Assembly (NCBI RefSeq): GCF_900603025.1 | Contig: NZ_LR026975.1 | Coordinates: 4,836,001-4,900,000 of the forward strand | Direction: 5' to 3' | Length of the DNA stretch: 64,000 bases | Origin: Mycolicibacterium hassiacum DSM 44199 | GTDB taxonomy: Bacteria; Actinomycetota; Actinomycetes; Mycobacteriales; Mycobacteriaceae | Part shown: in pieces, positions 8,173-17,500 of the stretch | Numbering within the stretch: position 1 is the stretch's first letter | Layout: each line of letters begins with the position of its first letter | Made by a program: the position numbers and the translations under genes | Notes under the pieces: generated by a model | The model's input: only the letters and a program-made list of their open reading frames with translations | The model's database searches: none | Told to the model about the DNA's origin: nothing

Positions 8173-9339
8173 ATGCCTGACCGACCCGTGCGTTCCGTGC
8201 TGATGCTGTGCTGGCGCGATACCGGCCACCCGCAGGGCGGCGGCAGCGAGGCGTACCTGGAGCGCATCGGCGCCCATCTGGCCGCGTCCGGCATCAGGGT
8301 GACGCTGCGCACCGCCTGGTATCCGGGCGCCCGGCGCCGCGAGGTGGTCAACGGCGTGCACATCAGCCGCTCCGGCGGACGCTACTCGGTCTACATCTGG
8401 GCCGGGCTGGCGATGGTCGCGGCCCGGTTCGGGCTCGGTCCGCTGCGCAAGGCCCGGCCCGATGTGGTGATCGACACCCAGAACGGGCTGCCGTTCCTGG
8501 CGCGGCTGGCGTTCGGCCGGCGGGTGGCGGTGCTGGTGCACCACTGCCACCGCGAACAGTGGCCGGTGGCCGGGCCGGTGATGGGCCGCATCGGCTGGTT
8601 CATCGAATCGAGGCTGTCGCCGCTGCTGCACCGGCGCAACCAGTACGTGACGGTGTCGCTGCCGTCGGCGCGCGATCTCACCGCGCTCGGGGTGCGGTCG
8701 AGCCAGATCGCGGTGGTGCGCAACGGGCTCGACGAGGCCCCGCCCGCGACGCTGGAGTTGCCGCGGTCGGCGACACCGCGGGTGGTGGTGCTCTCACGGC
8801 TGGTGCCGCACAAGCAGATCGAGGACGCGCTGGAGGCGGTGGCGGCGCTGCGGCCGCGCTTCCCGGAACTGCATCTGGACGTCGTCGGCGGCGGCTGGTG
8901 GCAGCAGCGGCTGGTCGACCACGCCGAGCTGCTGGGCATCTCCGAGGCGGTCACCTTCCACGGCTACGTCGACGACGAGACCAAACACCGGGTGCTGCAG
9001 CGCGCCTGGGTGCATGTGCTGCCGTCCCGGAAAGAGGGCTGGGGGCTGGCGGTGATCGAGGCCGGTCAGCACGCGGTGCCGACCATCGGCTACCGGTCGT
9101 CGGGCGGGCTGACCGACTCGGTGGTCGACGGCGTGACCGGGGTGCTGGTCGACGACTTCGAGGAGCTGGTCGCCGAGCTCGGCCGGCTGCTGTCGGATCC
9201 GGTGCTGCGCGAACAGCTCGGCGCCAAGGCCCTGGTGCGCAGCGGCGAGTTCTCCTGGCGCCAGAGCGCGCAGGCCATGCGGGCGGTACTCGACGCCGTG
9301 CACGCCCGCGGCTATGTCAGCGGGGTGGTTCAGGGCTGA
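8173..9339 (+). CDS. GT4-type glycosyltransferase (Rv0225 type)
   Basis: A 388-residue GT-B fold glycosyltransferase. The acceptor-side loop 'GGGSEAYLERIG' is near the N-terminus, the nucleotide-sugar region has 'VVLSRLVPHKQIE', and the E-x7-E type motif is 'SRKEGWGLAVIEAG' (about residue 288). The ATG at 8173 is chosen because the conserved start 'MPDRPVRSVLMLCW' begins there, although the frame stays open far upstream. Sugar donor and acceptor are unknown; its position among mycolate and lipomannan genes suggests envelope glycan work. Its 3' end overlaps the convergent membrane-protein gene by 23 bases. Confidence 0.9.
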   Translation: MPDRPVRSVLMLCWRDTGHPQGGGSEAYLERIGAHLAASGIRVTLRTAWYPGARRREVVNGVHISRSGGRYSVYIWAGLAMVAARFGLGPLRKARPDVVIDTQNGLPFLARLAFGRRVAVLVHHCHREQWPVAGPVMGRIGWFIESRLSPLLHRRNQYVTVSLPSARDLTALGVRSSQIAVVRNGLDEAPPATLELPRSATPRVVVLSRLVPHKQIEDALEAVAALRPRFPELHLDVVGGGWWQQRLVDHAELLGISEAVTFHGYVDDETKHRVLQRAWVHVLPSRKEGWGLAVIEAGQHAVPTIGYRSSGGLTDSVVDGVTGVLVDDFEELVAELGRLLSDPVLREQLGAKALVRSGEFSWRQSAQAMRAVLDAVHARGYVSGVVQG

Positions 9340-11026
9340 CGGCCGACCGCCGTCGCCACGCCTGCGCCGCGGCCAGCGGGCCCGCCGCCAACAGCGCCAG
9401 CCAGGCCAGGTGGGTGGCCACCTGGACGGGTCGTGTCCCGGGACGGGTTTCGGCTTCGCCGCCGACCCGGTAGAGCACCAGGTCGTCGTCGCGGTAACTG
9501 ACCGGCAGATCCAGATCGACGGCGGCCGAACGCGTTCCGGGCAACTCGACGACGACCCAGCCGACCCCGGCGGCCGCCAGCCGCTCCTGGTCGGCGCCGG
9601 CCAGCAGCAACTGTTCGACCTCTCGGGCATGCGTGCCCTCACCGGGCACCGTCCGTCCGCCGATCGTCAGGTCGCCGGTGCTGCGCACCTCGGCCCGCAC
9701 CCAGCGCGGCAGCGGATCGAGAACCGGTGCCGGACCGGCCCATTCGAACCGGCGCATGCTGCCCGGCGGCAGCACCGCGACCGGGCGCGGGTCGGCGTTG
9801 ACGAGTTCGGCGACCGCCGGCCACGCGGCCGGGTAGCGCACCGACACCACCTGGCCGCCCACCCCCCAGGCCAGATCCGGCAGCACCGCCAGCAGTGCCG
9901 CGCAGCAGGCGAGCGCCGTCGCGGCCGCCGGCACCCGCCGCAGCAGCGTCGTCGCCGCGGCACCGGCCACCGCGTACCCCGGCATCGCCAGCGCCACCCA
10001 CTTCTGCCCGTCGCGCAGCACCCCGAGCCCCGGCAGCGCGGTCACCAACGCCTCCAGCGCGGCCAACCCGGGTCCGGTCGCCATCAGCGCCGGTGCCGCC
10101 ACCGCGACGGCGGCCAACCCCAGCAGCGGCCGCGCGGCCGGCCGGCGCAGCGCCACCGTCGCCCCCGCCACCACGATCGCCAACAGCACCGCCGTCCCAA
10201 CGATCGCGAAAGTCGTTGTCCGCGAAGCCGGTACCGCCTCACTGTTCCAGATGCCGCCCAGCCCGGCCAGGCTCAGCAGCGTGCCGAGTCCGGGTTCGGC
10301 GCGGGCCGCGAACGGCACCACCCCAGCGGCCTGCGAGGGGGAGAGGGTCTGCGCCAGCGCGGCGGCGGTCAGCCAGGGCAGCGCCGAGATCGTCGCGGCG
10401 GCCAGCGCCACCGCCGCGCACTGCCGGCGCGGCCGGCCCGCCCCGGGCACGGCGACGCCCACCAGCGCCACGATCGCCGCCAGGATCAGCCCGGTGGGCG
10501 TCAGCCCGGCCGCCGCGATCCAGAACACCAGCGCGGCGAACGGTGCCCCCTCGCCCGGCGCCGTCCGCAGCCGCAGCATCGCCGCCGCCACCCACGGCAG
10601 GCAGCCGTAGCCGACCAGCAGGCTCCAGTGGCCCTGCAGCAGCCGTTCGGCCACGTAGGGATTCCAGATCGCCACGGTGGCGGCCACGCACTGGCCGCCC
10701 ACTCCGGCGTCGGGCAGCAGGACGGCCGACAGCCGGGCCGCGCCCCAGCCGGCCAGCCACAGCCCGGCCACCAACAGCGCCTTGACCACCACGCCGCCGT
10801 CGACCACCGACGACGCCACCGCCAGCAGGAAATCCTGCGGCAGCGCCCGCGGGGCGGCCTCCGACAGTCCCAGCGCGGCGTCGGTCGGATAGGACCGCGG
10901 GGTGGACACCGCGTCGCGCAGCAGCAGATAGCCCGGCGCGAACAGCGGTGCGGTGACCGCTACCGCCAGCACCAGCGCGTACAGCGGTGCCACCAGCACC
11001 CGCCCCGACACCCCGGCGGGACCCAC
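9317..11026 (-). CDS. Polytopic membrane protein (Rv0226c type)
   Basis: About 569 residues with some ten hydrophobic segments ('LYALVLAVAVTAPLFAPGY' early, 'GYAVAGAAATTLL' midway) and a soluble C-terminal part ending in a last membrane helix 'LAWLALLAAGPLAAA'. The shape resembles GT-C like or acyl-carrier membrane proteins, but no catalytic motif is clear. The start is uncertain: GTG at 11026 is used. In frame, a CTG at 11041 overlaps the TGA of the preceding gene, giving a CTGA junction. Neighbours place it in the trehalose-mycolate/lipomannan locus. Confidence 0.82.
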   Translation of the reverse strand: MGPAGVSGRVLVAPLYALVLAVAVTAPLFAPGYLLLRDAVSTPRSYPTDAALGLSEAAPRALPQDFLLAVASSVVDGGVVVKALLVAGLWLAGWGAARLSAVLLPDAGVGGQCVAATVAIWNPYVAERLLQGHWSLLVGYGCLPWVAAAMLRLRTAPGEGAPFAALVFWIAAAGLTPTGLILAAIVALVGVAVPGAGRPRRQCAAVALAAATISALPWLTAAALAQTLSPSQAAGVVPFAARAEPGLGTLLSLAGLGGIWNSEAVPASRTTTFAIVGTAVLLAIVVAGATVALRRPAARPLLGLAAVAVAAPALMATGPGLAALEALVTALPGLGVLRDGQKWVALAMPGYAVAGAAATTLLRRVPAAATALACCAALLAVLPDLAWGVGGQVVSVRYPAAWPAVAELVNADPRPVAVLPPGSMRRFEWAGPAPVLDPLPRWVRAEVRSTGDLTIGGRTVPGEGTHAREVEQLLLAGADQERLAAAGVGWVVVELPGTRSAAVDLDLPVSYRDDDLVLYRVGGEAETRPGTRPVQVATHLAWLALLAAGPLAAAQAWRRRSAVSPEPPR

Positions 11027-11037
11027 CCTCGTCGGGA

Positions 11038-12234
11038 TCAGACCGGTCGGTCCGGCGGCAGGTCGGTGGGCCGGGACGTCGGCAGCTTCTCGGTCTTGGC
11101 CTCGTCGCCCGGCACCTTGAAGCCCTGGGTGTTGAAGAACTGGTGGTCGGCGTCGTCGAGACCCGGATCGATCAGCGCGGCCTCGGCGCGCAGGCTGAAC
11201 GAGCCCAGCAGCGCACCGCCGGCCAGCAGCACCAGGCCCATCGCGGTGAACGTGATCGGCAGGATGCGGCTCCACAGCGCCAGCCGGTCGCGCTCGTCGC
11301 GGGCGCCGGCGACCTGGGCCTCGATGGTCTCCTCAGTGGAGGTGACGGTGTAGTCGACGAACGTCACCTTCGGTTCCAGCGGCTCCTCGGCGTAGTACTG
11401 GTAGCCGCGCTCCTTCTTCTTGACGATGGTGCCGGTGACCGGGTCGACCCAGAACGTGCGCTGCGCGGCGTAGTAGCGCGACATCGTGATCCGCTGGTCG
11501 GGTTCACCCTCCACGCCCCACATCGCCGCGGTGGCGGTGACGTCGGCGTCGGCCTCGTTGTCGAGCAGCGAGGCGTACTTGACCGGCTCGACCAGGTTGC
11601 CGTCGTCGTCGAACCCGATGTTCTGGGTGAACCGGTAGGTGGTCAGCCCGTTGACGTCCTCCTCGCCGTCGTAGTTGGCGTCGAAGGGCTTCTGCGCGAT
11701 CGGGTCGAACACCTGATAGGTGCGTTTCTCGGTGCCGAACGGGAAGCGGTAGGTCAGCCCCTCGTGCGGCAGCGCGACGTTGGTGGGCGGCTGGGTGTCC
11801 TCGATCGCCCGCGGCTTCTGCAGCGAACCGCCCGGGTTGGTCTCGCTGGAGACCGCCTCGGCCGTCGACCGGTTGACCGTCACGGTGTCGACCATCGCCA
11901 ACAGCAGGCCGTTGTCCTGCTGTTTGTCGGTGCGGCGCAACGTGCTGCCGACCTGCAGGGTGACCACGTCGGCATTGGCGGGCGACTCCACCGTGATCTG
12001 TTCCTGCGCGACCAGGGGCACATCGCGGTTGACGACGAACTTCTCCCCGTTGAGCGACTCCGGATCGAACGCCGTGCCGGTGCCGTCGGCGATCAGCGTG
12101 GCGTCCAGATCGAGCGGGATCTTGGCGATCTTGCCGTGGGTGTACGTGGAGAGCAGCAGTGCGGCGATGAGCAGGGCCGCACCCAGCCCCATCATCCCGC
12201 ACGCCGCTATACGCAGCGCGACTGCGCGGTTCAA
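11038..12234 (-). CDS. DUF3068 membrane protein (Rv0227c type), lipomannan maturation
   Basis: A 398-residue protein with an N-terminal membrane helix ('GMMGLGAALLIAALLLSTY'), a long extracytoplasmic domain, and a second helix near residues 325-345 ('ILPITFTAMGLVLLAGGALL'). This is the DUF3068 architecture. From memory, the corynebacterial orthologue is needed for lipomannan/lipoarabinomannan maturation with the mannosyltransferase MptA. The start is TTG at 12234, supported by GGAGG at 12241-12245 (complement) with 6-base spacing. It is divergent from tmaT; the 195-base space holds their promoters. Confidence 0.88.
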   Translation of the reverse strand: MNRAVALRIAACGMMGLGAALLIAALLLSTYTHGKIAKIPLDLDATLIADGTGTAFDPESLNGEKFVVNRDVPLVAQEQITVESPANADVVTLQVGSTLRRTDKQQDNGLLLAMVDTVTVNRSTAEAVSSETNPGGSLQKPRAIEDTQPPTNVALPHEGLTYRFPFGTEKRTYQVFDPIAQKPFDANYDGEEDVNGLTTYRFTQNIGFDDDGNLVEPVKYASLLDNEADADVTATAAMWGVEGEPDQRITMSRYYAAQRTFWVDPVTGTIVKKKERGYQYYAEEPLEPKVTFVDYTVTSTEETIEAQVAGARDERDRLALWSRILPITFTAMGLVLLAGGALLGSFSLRAEAALIDPGLDDADHQFFNTQGFKVPGDEAKTEKLPTSRPTDLPPDRPV

Positions 12235-12429
12235 ACCGTGCCTCCTTCACCGGGGCCCCCGGCGGACGCCGCTGCTGACGTGCCACCGGTCGGCCCTCAC
12301 GTCCGCCCGCAAACGTGTTCGACCCTAACAGCCGAACCTAAGGCCGTTATTTAGTTACGCCGCCATCTTCCGGTGGCCGCCGGAGTACCCGGCATCGGAC
12401 CCGCCGATGTACCCGGCACACTGGTGGCC

Positions 12430-13596
12430 ATGGCCGACGCAGAGATCGGCGGGACGCGCAGCTTCCTGCCCGCTGTCGAGGGTATGCGCGCCTGCGCGGC
12501 CGTCGGCGTGGTCATCACCCACGTGGCCTTTCAGACCGGCCACACCGGCGGGGTGACCGGGCGGATCTTCGGCCGGTTCGACCTGGCCGTGGCGGTGTTC
12601 TTCGCCCTGTCGGGTTTCCTTCTGTGGCGGGGGCATGCCGCCGCGGCCCGCGGGCTGCGCGACCGGCCCCGCGCCGGGCACTACCTGCGGTCGCGGATCG
12701 TGCGGATCATGCCCGGCTACCTGGTCGCGGTGGTGGTGATCCTGACGCTGCTGCCGGAGGCGCGACCCGACCTGACGGTGTGGCTGGCCAACCTGACGCT
12801 CACCCAGATCTATGTGCCGCTCACCCTGACCTCGGGGCTGACCCAGATGTGGAGCCTGTCGGTGGAGATGGCGTTCTACCTGGCGCTGCCGCTGCTGGCG
12901 CTGCTGGTGCGGTGGGTGCCGGTGCGGGCGCGGATCCCGGTGCTGGCCGGTGCGGCGGTGCTCAGCCTCGGCTGGGCGCTGATCCCGTTCGACGACAGCT
13001 CCGGGGTGAACCCGCTGACCTGGCCGCCGGCGTTCTTCTCCTGGTTCGCCGCCGGGATGCTGCTGGCCGAGCTCACCGTGACCCGGGTGGGCTGGCCGCA
13101 CCGGCTGGCGCGGCGGCGGGTGCTGATGGCGCTGATCGCGGCCGCCGCGTTCGCGGTCGCGGCCTCCCCGCTGGCCGGGCCGGAGGGGCTCACCCCGGGC
13201 ACCACCGGACAGTTCATGGTCAAGACCGCGATGGGCGCGATCGTCGCGGCGGCGCTGGTGGCGCCGCTGGTGCTGGACCGGCCCGACACCCCGCACCGGG
13301 TGCTGGGCAGCCCGGCGATGGTGACGCTGGGCCGGTGGTCCTACGGCCTGTTCGTCTGGCATCTGGCCGCGCTGGCCATGGTGTTCCCGGTGATCGGCGA
13401 GTTCCCGTTCACCGGGCACATGCCGGTGGTGCTGGTGCTGACCCTGGTGTTCGGGTTCGCGATCGCCGCCGTCAGCTACGCGCTGGTCGAGGAGCCGTGC
13501 CGAACCGCCCTGCGGCGCTGGGAGCATCGGCATCGGCGTCCGGTGCCGCCGCTGGACTCCGCGGTGACCGACACGCCCGAGCCGGTCGCCGGTTAG
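12430..13596 (+). CDS. tmaT: Membrane acyltransferase 3 family, TmaT (Rv0228 type)
   Basis: A 388-residue protein of the acyltransferase 3 family with about ten membrane helices. The family signature near the N-terminus is 'FLPAVEGMRACAAVGVVITH' with the catalytic His, followed by 'VFFALSGFLLWRG'. Later segments include 'WSLSVEMAFYL' and 'WSYGLFVWHLA'. Context and similarity to Rv0228 point to TmaT, which O-acetylates trehalose monomycolate before MmpL3 transport (known from Corynebacterium). The ATG at 12430 is preferred over an upstream in-frame GTG at 12373, whose extra residues look non-conserved. Ends 6 bases from the convergent phosphotriesterase gene. Confidence 0.88.
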   Translation: MADAEIGGTRSFLPAVEGMRACAAVGVVITHVAFQTGHTGGVTGRIFGRFDLAVAVFFALSGFLLWRGHAAAARGLRDRPRAGHYLRSRIVRIMPGYLVAVVVILTLLPEARPDLTVWLANLTLTQIYVPLTLTSGLTQMWSLSVEMAFYLALPLLALLVRWVPVRARIPVLAGAAVLSLGWALIPFDDSSGVNPLTWPPAFFSWFAAGMLLAELTVTRVGWPHRLARRRVLMALIAAAAFAVAASPLAGPEGLTPGTTGQFMVKTAMGAIVAAALVAPLVLDRPDTPHRVLGSPAMVTLGRWSYGLFVWHLAALAMVFPVIGEFPFTGHMPVVLVLTLVFGFAIAAVSYALVEEPCRTALRRWEHRHRRPVPPLDSAVTDTPEPVAG

Positions 13597-13602
13597 GGCG
13601 GC

Positions 13603-14574
13603 TCAGTAGCCGCCCTGCCGCTCGAAGATCCGGCGCGGGTTGTCGACGAGCATGGTGCGCAGCTGCTCATCGGTGACGCCGCGGGCTTTCAGCGCCGCAA
13701 TGACGTCGTCGTGGATGTGCAGGTAGTGCCAGTTCGGCATGGCGGTCGCCACCAGGTCCTCGGGCAGCCAGTCGATGAAACACGACGCGTCGTGGGACAG
13801 CACCATCCGGTCGGCATGCCCGCGTTCGCACAGTTTCGCGACGGTGTCGACCCGGTCCTCGAACGCCAGCAGGGTGTCCAGCCCGAACCGGTCCATGCCG
13901 ATGTAGGACCCGTTGTCGATCAACTCCTCGAGGTAGTCGATGTCGGTGGTGTCGCCGCAGTGCCCGATCACCACCCGAGACAGATCCACCCCTTCTTCGG
14001 CGAAGACGCGTTGCTGGTCCAGCCCGCGGCGGGTGGGGGCGTGCGTGTGGGTGGAGATCGGCACCCCGGTGCGCCGGTGCGCCTGCGCGACCGCTCGCAG
14101 AATCCGTTCGACGTCGGGGGTCAGGCCGGGTTCGTCGGTGGCGCACTTGAGGATCGCGGCCCTGATCCCGGTTCCGGCGATGCCTTCCTCGATGTCGCTG
14201 ACGAACATGTCGACCATCGGCTCACCGATCGGGGTCTGCGGCCCCGAGAAGTGGAAGTACATCGGCACGTCGTGGTAGGTGTACACGCCGGTCGCCACCA
14301 CGATGTTGATGTCGGTCTGTTCGGCGATGCGCGCGATCCGCGGGAGGTAGCGGCCGAGGCCGATCACGGTCAGGTCGACGATGCTGTCCACCCCGCGGGC
14401 CTTGAGCCGGTTGAGGCGCTCGACGGCGTCGGCCTCGCGGCGCGCCTCGTCGCCCCACACCTGCGGGTAGTTCTGGTGGATCTCGGGGGAGAGCACGAAG
14501 ACGTGCTCGTGCATCAGCGTGACGCCCAGATCGGCGGTGTCGATCGGTCCCCGCGCGGTGTGCACTGACGCCAC
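13603..14574 (-). CDS. php: Phosphotriesterase-like lactonase (Php, Rv0230c type)
   Basis: A 323-residue amidohydrolase-fold enzyme. Metal ligands are visible: 'MHEHVF' (HxH), carboxylated Lys in 'AAILKCATD', His in 'STHTHAPTRRG', His in 'VIGHCGD', and Asp in 'LSHDASCF'. Proteins of this group act mostly as N-acyl-homoserine or oxo-lactonases with weak phosphotriesterase activity. The GTG start at 14574 ('VASVHTARGPIDTADLG') matches Rv0230c. It lies 10 bases after aftD on the same strand and is probably co-transcribed with it. Confidence 0.92.
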   Translation of the reverse strand: MASVHTARGPIDTADLGVTLMHEHVFVLSPEIHQNYPQVWGDEARREADAVERLNRLKARGVDSIVDLTVIGLGRYLPRIARIAEQTDINIVVATGVYTYHDVPMYFHFSGPQTPIGEPMVDMFVSDIEEGIAGTGIRAAILKCATDEPGLTPDVERILRAVAQAHRRTGVPISTHTHAPTRRGLDQQRVFAEEGVDLSRVVIGHCGDTTDIDYLEELIDNGSYIGMDRFGLDTLLAFEDRVDTVAKLCERGHADRMVLSHDASCFIDWLPEDLVATAMPNWHYLHIHDDVIAALKARGVTDEQLRTMLVDNPRRIFERQGGY

Positions 14575-14584
14575 GGGCCCGATG

Positions 14585-17500
14585 CTAGGGCGCGATTCCG
14601 CCCCGCTGTGGCGGATCGACACGATTTCCCGATTCCACCGATCGTGGGATCGTCGCACGCCGCCGATCCGTGGCAAACCCGTTGCCGCCCAACGTGTGCT
14701 GTGGCCGGCGGTGACCCGATGCTGCCGCCGGCGGGTCCGAATCGCCGAAGCGGACCACCGACGCGGCCAGCGTGGCGACGGCCAGCAACGCCAGGAACTG
14801 CACTCCCGCCGAATGGCCGATGTAGCCGTCCACCGAACGCCACGGATAACGGCTCAACACCGCACCGGCCAGAATGAACGCACCCGCGGTGGTGCCGAGA
14901 GTCACGGCATCGCACAGCTTTTCCCGGCGCCGCAGCAGATACCGCACCCCCAGCGCCGCGCCGGCGACCAGCACCCCGGCCACCCCGGAGACGATCGCGC
15001 CGAGGCCGAGCACCGCCGCTGCGGCGCCGACCGGTCCGGGCCGCCATGTCCGTGCCGGCGGCAGATCCGGATCCGGCCGCCGGGCCGGCACCAGGGCCAG
15101 CAGCGCCAACAGCGGCAGCAACGCCAATCCGTTGATCAGCCCGGCCCGGAACACCTTGCTGGACGGGAAACTCAGCGTGACGGTGCCGGCGGTGTGCGGG
15201 GGCAACACCCAGCCCTGTTGCCAACCGTTGACGGTCACCGGGGTGAGCGGGGTGCCGTCGGCGGTGTGCGCCTCCCAGCCCGGGTTGATGCTCTCCGGCA
15301 CCACCAGCACCCGGGCCCGCTCGGACGCCTCGACGGTCACCTCCCGGTGGTCGGCCTTCCACACCCCGGCCGCGACCGGAGTCGTCGCGGCCGGGACGAT
15401 CTCGTGGGCCAGCGGACCGTTCAGTTGGATGCCGTCGGCGATGAACGCCGCGCCCGGGCTGACCACCAACTCCTGCTGACCGGCCGGCAGCACGATCGGC
15501 TCGGGCCGGCACGGGCGGGCCGGAATCGGGTCGCCGTCCAGCAGCGCCCCCACCGTGGTGCGGATCGAGGTCTGCACGAACTGGCCCGCCACCCCGATGA
15601 TCGGCCCTCGCCCGCAAGGCAGTTCGATGGTGCGGCCGCGGTTGCGGGCGGCGTCGGCCGCGGCGATCGGGCGGTCCTGCGCGTCGAGCGCCACCACCTC
15701 GGCCAGCCCCGGAGGTTTGAGCTGATCGAACCCCAGCGCGGTGCGGTCGATGATGTCGTCCCACGCCAGGATCGAGATGCGCACCGTGTCGGTCACCCGG
15801 GGCCGCACCGCCAGCGTCTGCGGGCCGGCGTCGCGGGCCACCCGGCGCACCTGCGGTCCGTCGCCCAGATCGATGGCCACCAGTCGCGGCGGCGCCGGCA
15901 GCTCCGACGAGCTCGGCGTGATCCGCAGCCCGGCCACCTCGGTGGGGCGCGGCAGTTTCAGCGTCAGCGTCGGTGCGCTGCGGTGCTGCACCACCCGCTG
16001 CGGGGCGGTCCATGCGGTGCCCGGGTCGCCGTCGGCGGCCGCGTAGGCGGACCCCAGGATGTCAATGGTGTCGGCGTCGCCGGTGGCCCGGGCGGCGTTC
16101 GGTTCGGCCACCAGGTCGGCGAGCTTGGGTCCCTGCCGGGGACGCACCCACACCGTCGGGGTGACCGTGACCGGCTCGGGCACCGTCAGGGTGCGGCTCA
16201 GGCTGACCGGCTCCTCCGGGGCCAGCGCCATCGTCGGCGCACAGCGCACGTCCCCCTGCGGCGACCGCGCGCAGCCGGAGCGGCCCTGCAGCTCCGAGCC
16301 GAGATCCCACTGCGCAACAAGGGAGTTCGGAGGTGGTCCGGGAACGTCGACGGTGTGACGCAGCGGAACCGGGTGGGCGAACCCGTTGGCGTCGTACTGG
16401 GTGACGGCCAGATCGGTGATGCCGAACTGCACCCCGGCCGAACCGTCCTCGGTGGCCACCGCGGTGATGCGCACCCACGGGGTCTCCCCGTACGGCAGCG
16501 GGGCGGTGACCGGTTTGCCCGGCTCCTCGAACCGCACCGTGCTGGTGCCGTTGACAGTGGCGATCTCGACGCGGCGCACCTGGGCACCGACGGCGGGGGC
16601 GCTGGGCGTGATCGTGATGGTGGCGTTGGTGATCGGGCGGTCGAAGTCGATCTGCAGCCACTGTCCGATCGCCGACTGCAGCGCGTTGGACACCCAACTG
16701 GTCGACGAGTCCGCGTCGATCGCCGCGGCCGGTCCGGCGCCCGGCGCGACGTGGGGCAGCGCGGTGGAGTCGGCCGCCGAGCTCGACACCGTGATCCGTC
16801 CACCCGACCAGCGGCCGTACACCGGTTCGGTGCCCGGCGCGGGATAGTCCATCACCCGGTTGAAGGTGTGGCGGGTGTCGTCGGGGGTGCGGATCGCCGA
16901 CGAGTGGTCGTCGACGCGGCCGTAGTCGGTCTCCCGCACGGTCGGGGTGTCGGTGACGACGACCAGCGGCGTGGGCAGACCGGCGCGTTCGGCGTCGCCG
17001 GTCAACAGCATCGGGCCCAGCGGCGGCTGACCCTGCAGCCGGCGGCGCTCGTCGATCCGCAGCAGCGCCTCCGGTGCGCCGTCCACCCGGGTCATCGCAT
17101 CGGCGTCGACGAGATACGGCGTCACCGGGATCGCGGCGTCGGGCGGGTCGACGCGGTAGATCTCCACCGCCGGATAGCGGGGCCGCAACCCGCTGTCGCT
17201 GACGAACCCGGCCAGGGTCCCCGCCCCCACCGGATCGCCGAACTCGGCGACCTTGTGCAGACCCGGCGAACCGGCCAGGGTGCGGTGCACCAGGATCGGC
17301 CGGGCCGACCGGGAGGTCTCCGGGTCCAGGTCGTTGCGCACCACCAGGTACGAAATCCCTTGGCGGGCAAGGGTGTCGGCCAGTCCGGCGGAGGGGCGGC
17401 CGGCAGCGAACAGGCGCTGCACCGAATCCAGCGCCCGGATCGTCTGCGGCGGGGTCAACGGAATGGAATCGCGTACCCCCCAAGCGCTCTCGCCGAGCAC

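Noticed and set aside
11027..11275. Longer N-terminus for the Rv0226c-type protein
   Set aside because: The extra 83 codons overlap the upstream gene in another frame and are not membrane-like or conserved.
9314..11353. Large plus-strand frame opposite the Rv0226c-type gene
   Set aside because: Low-complexity Arg/Gln/His translation, antisense to a membrane protein with clear hydrophobic periodicity.
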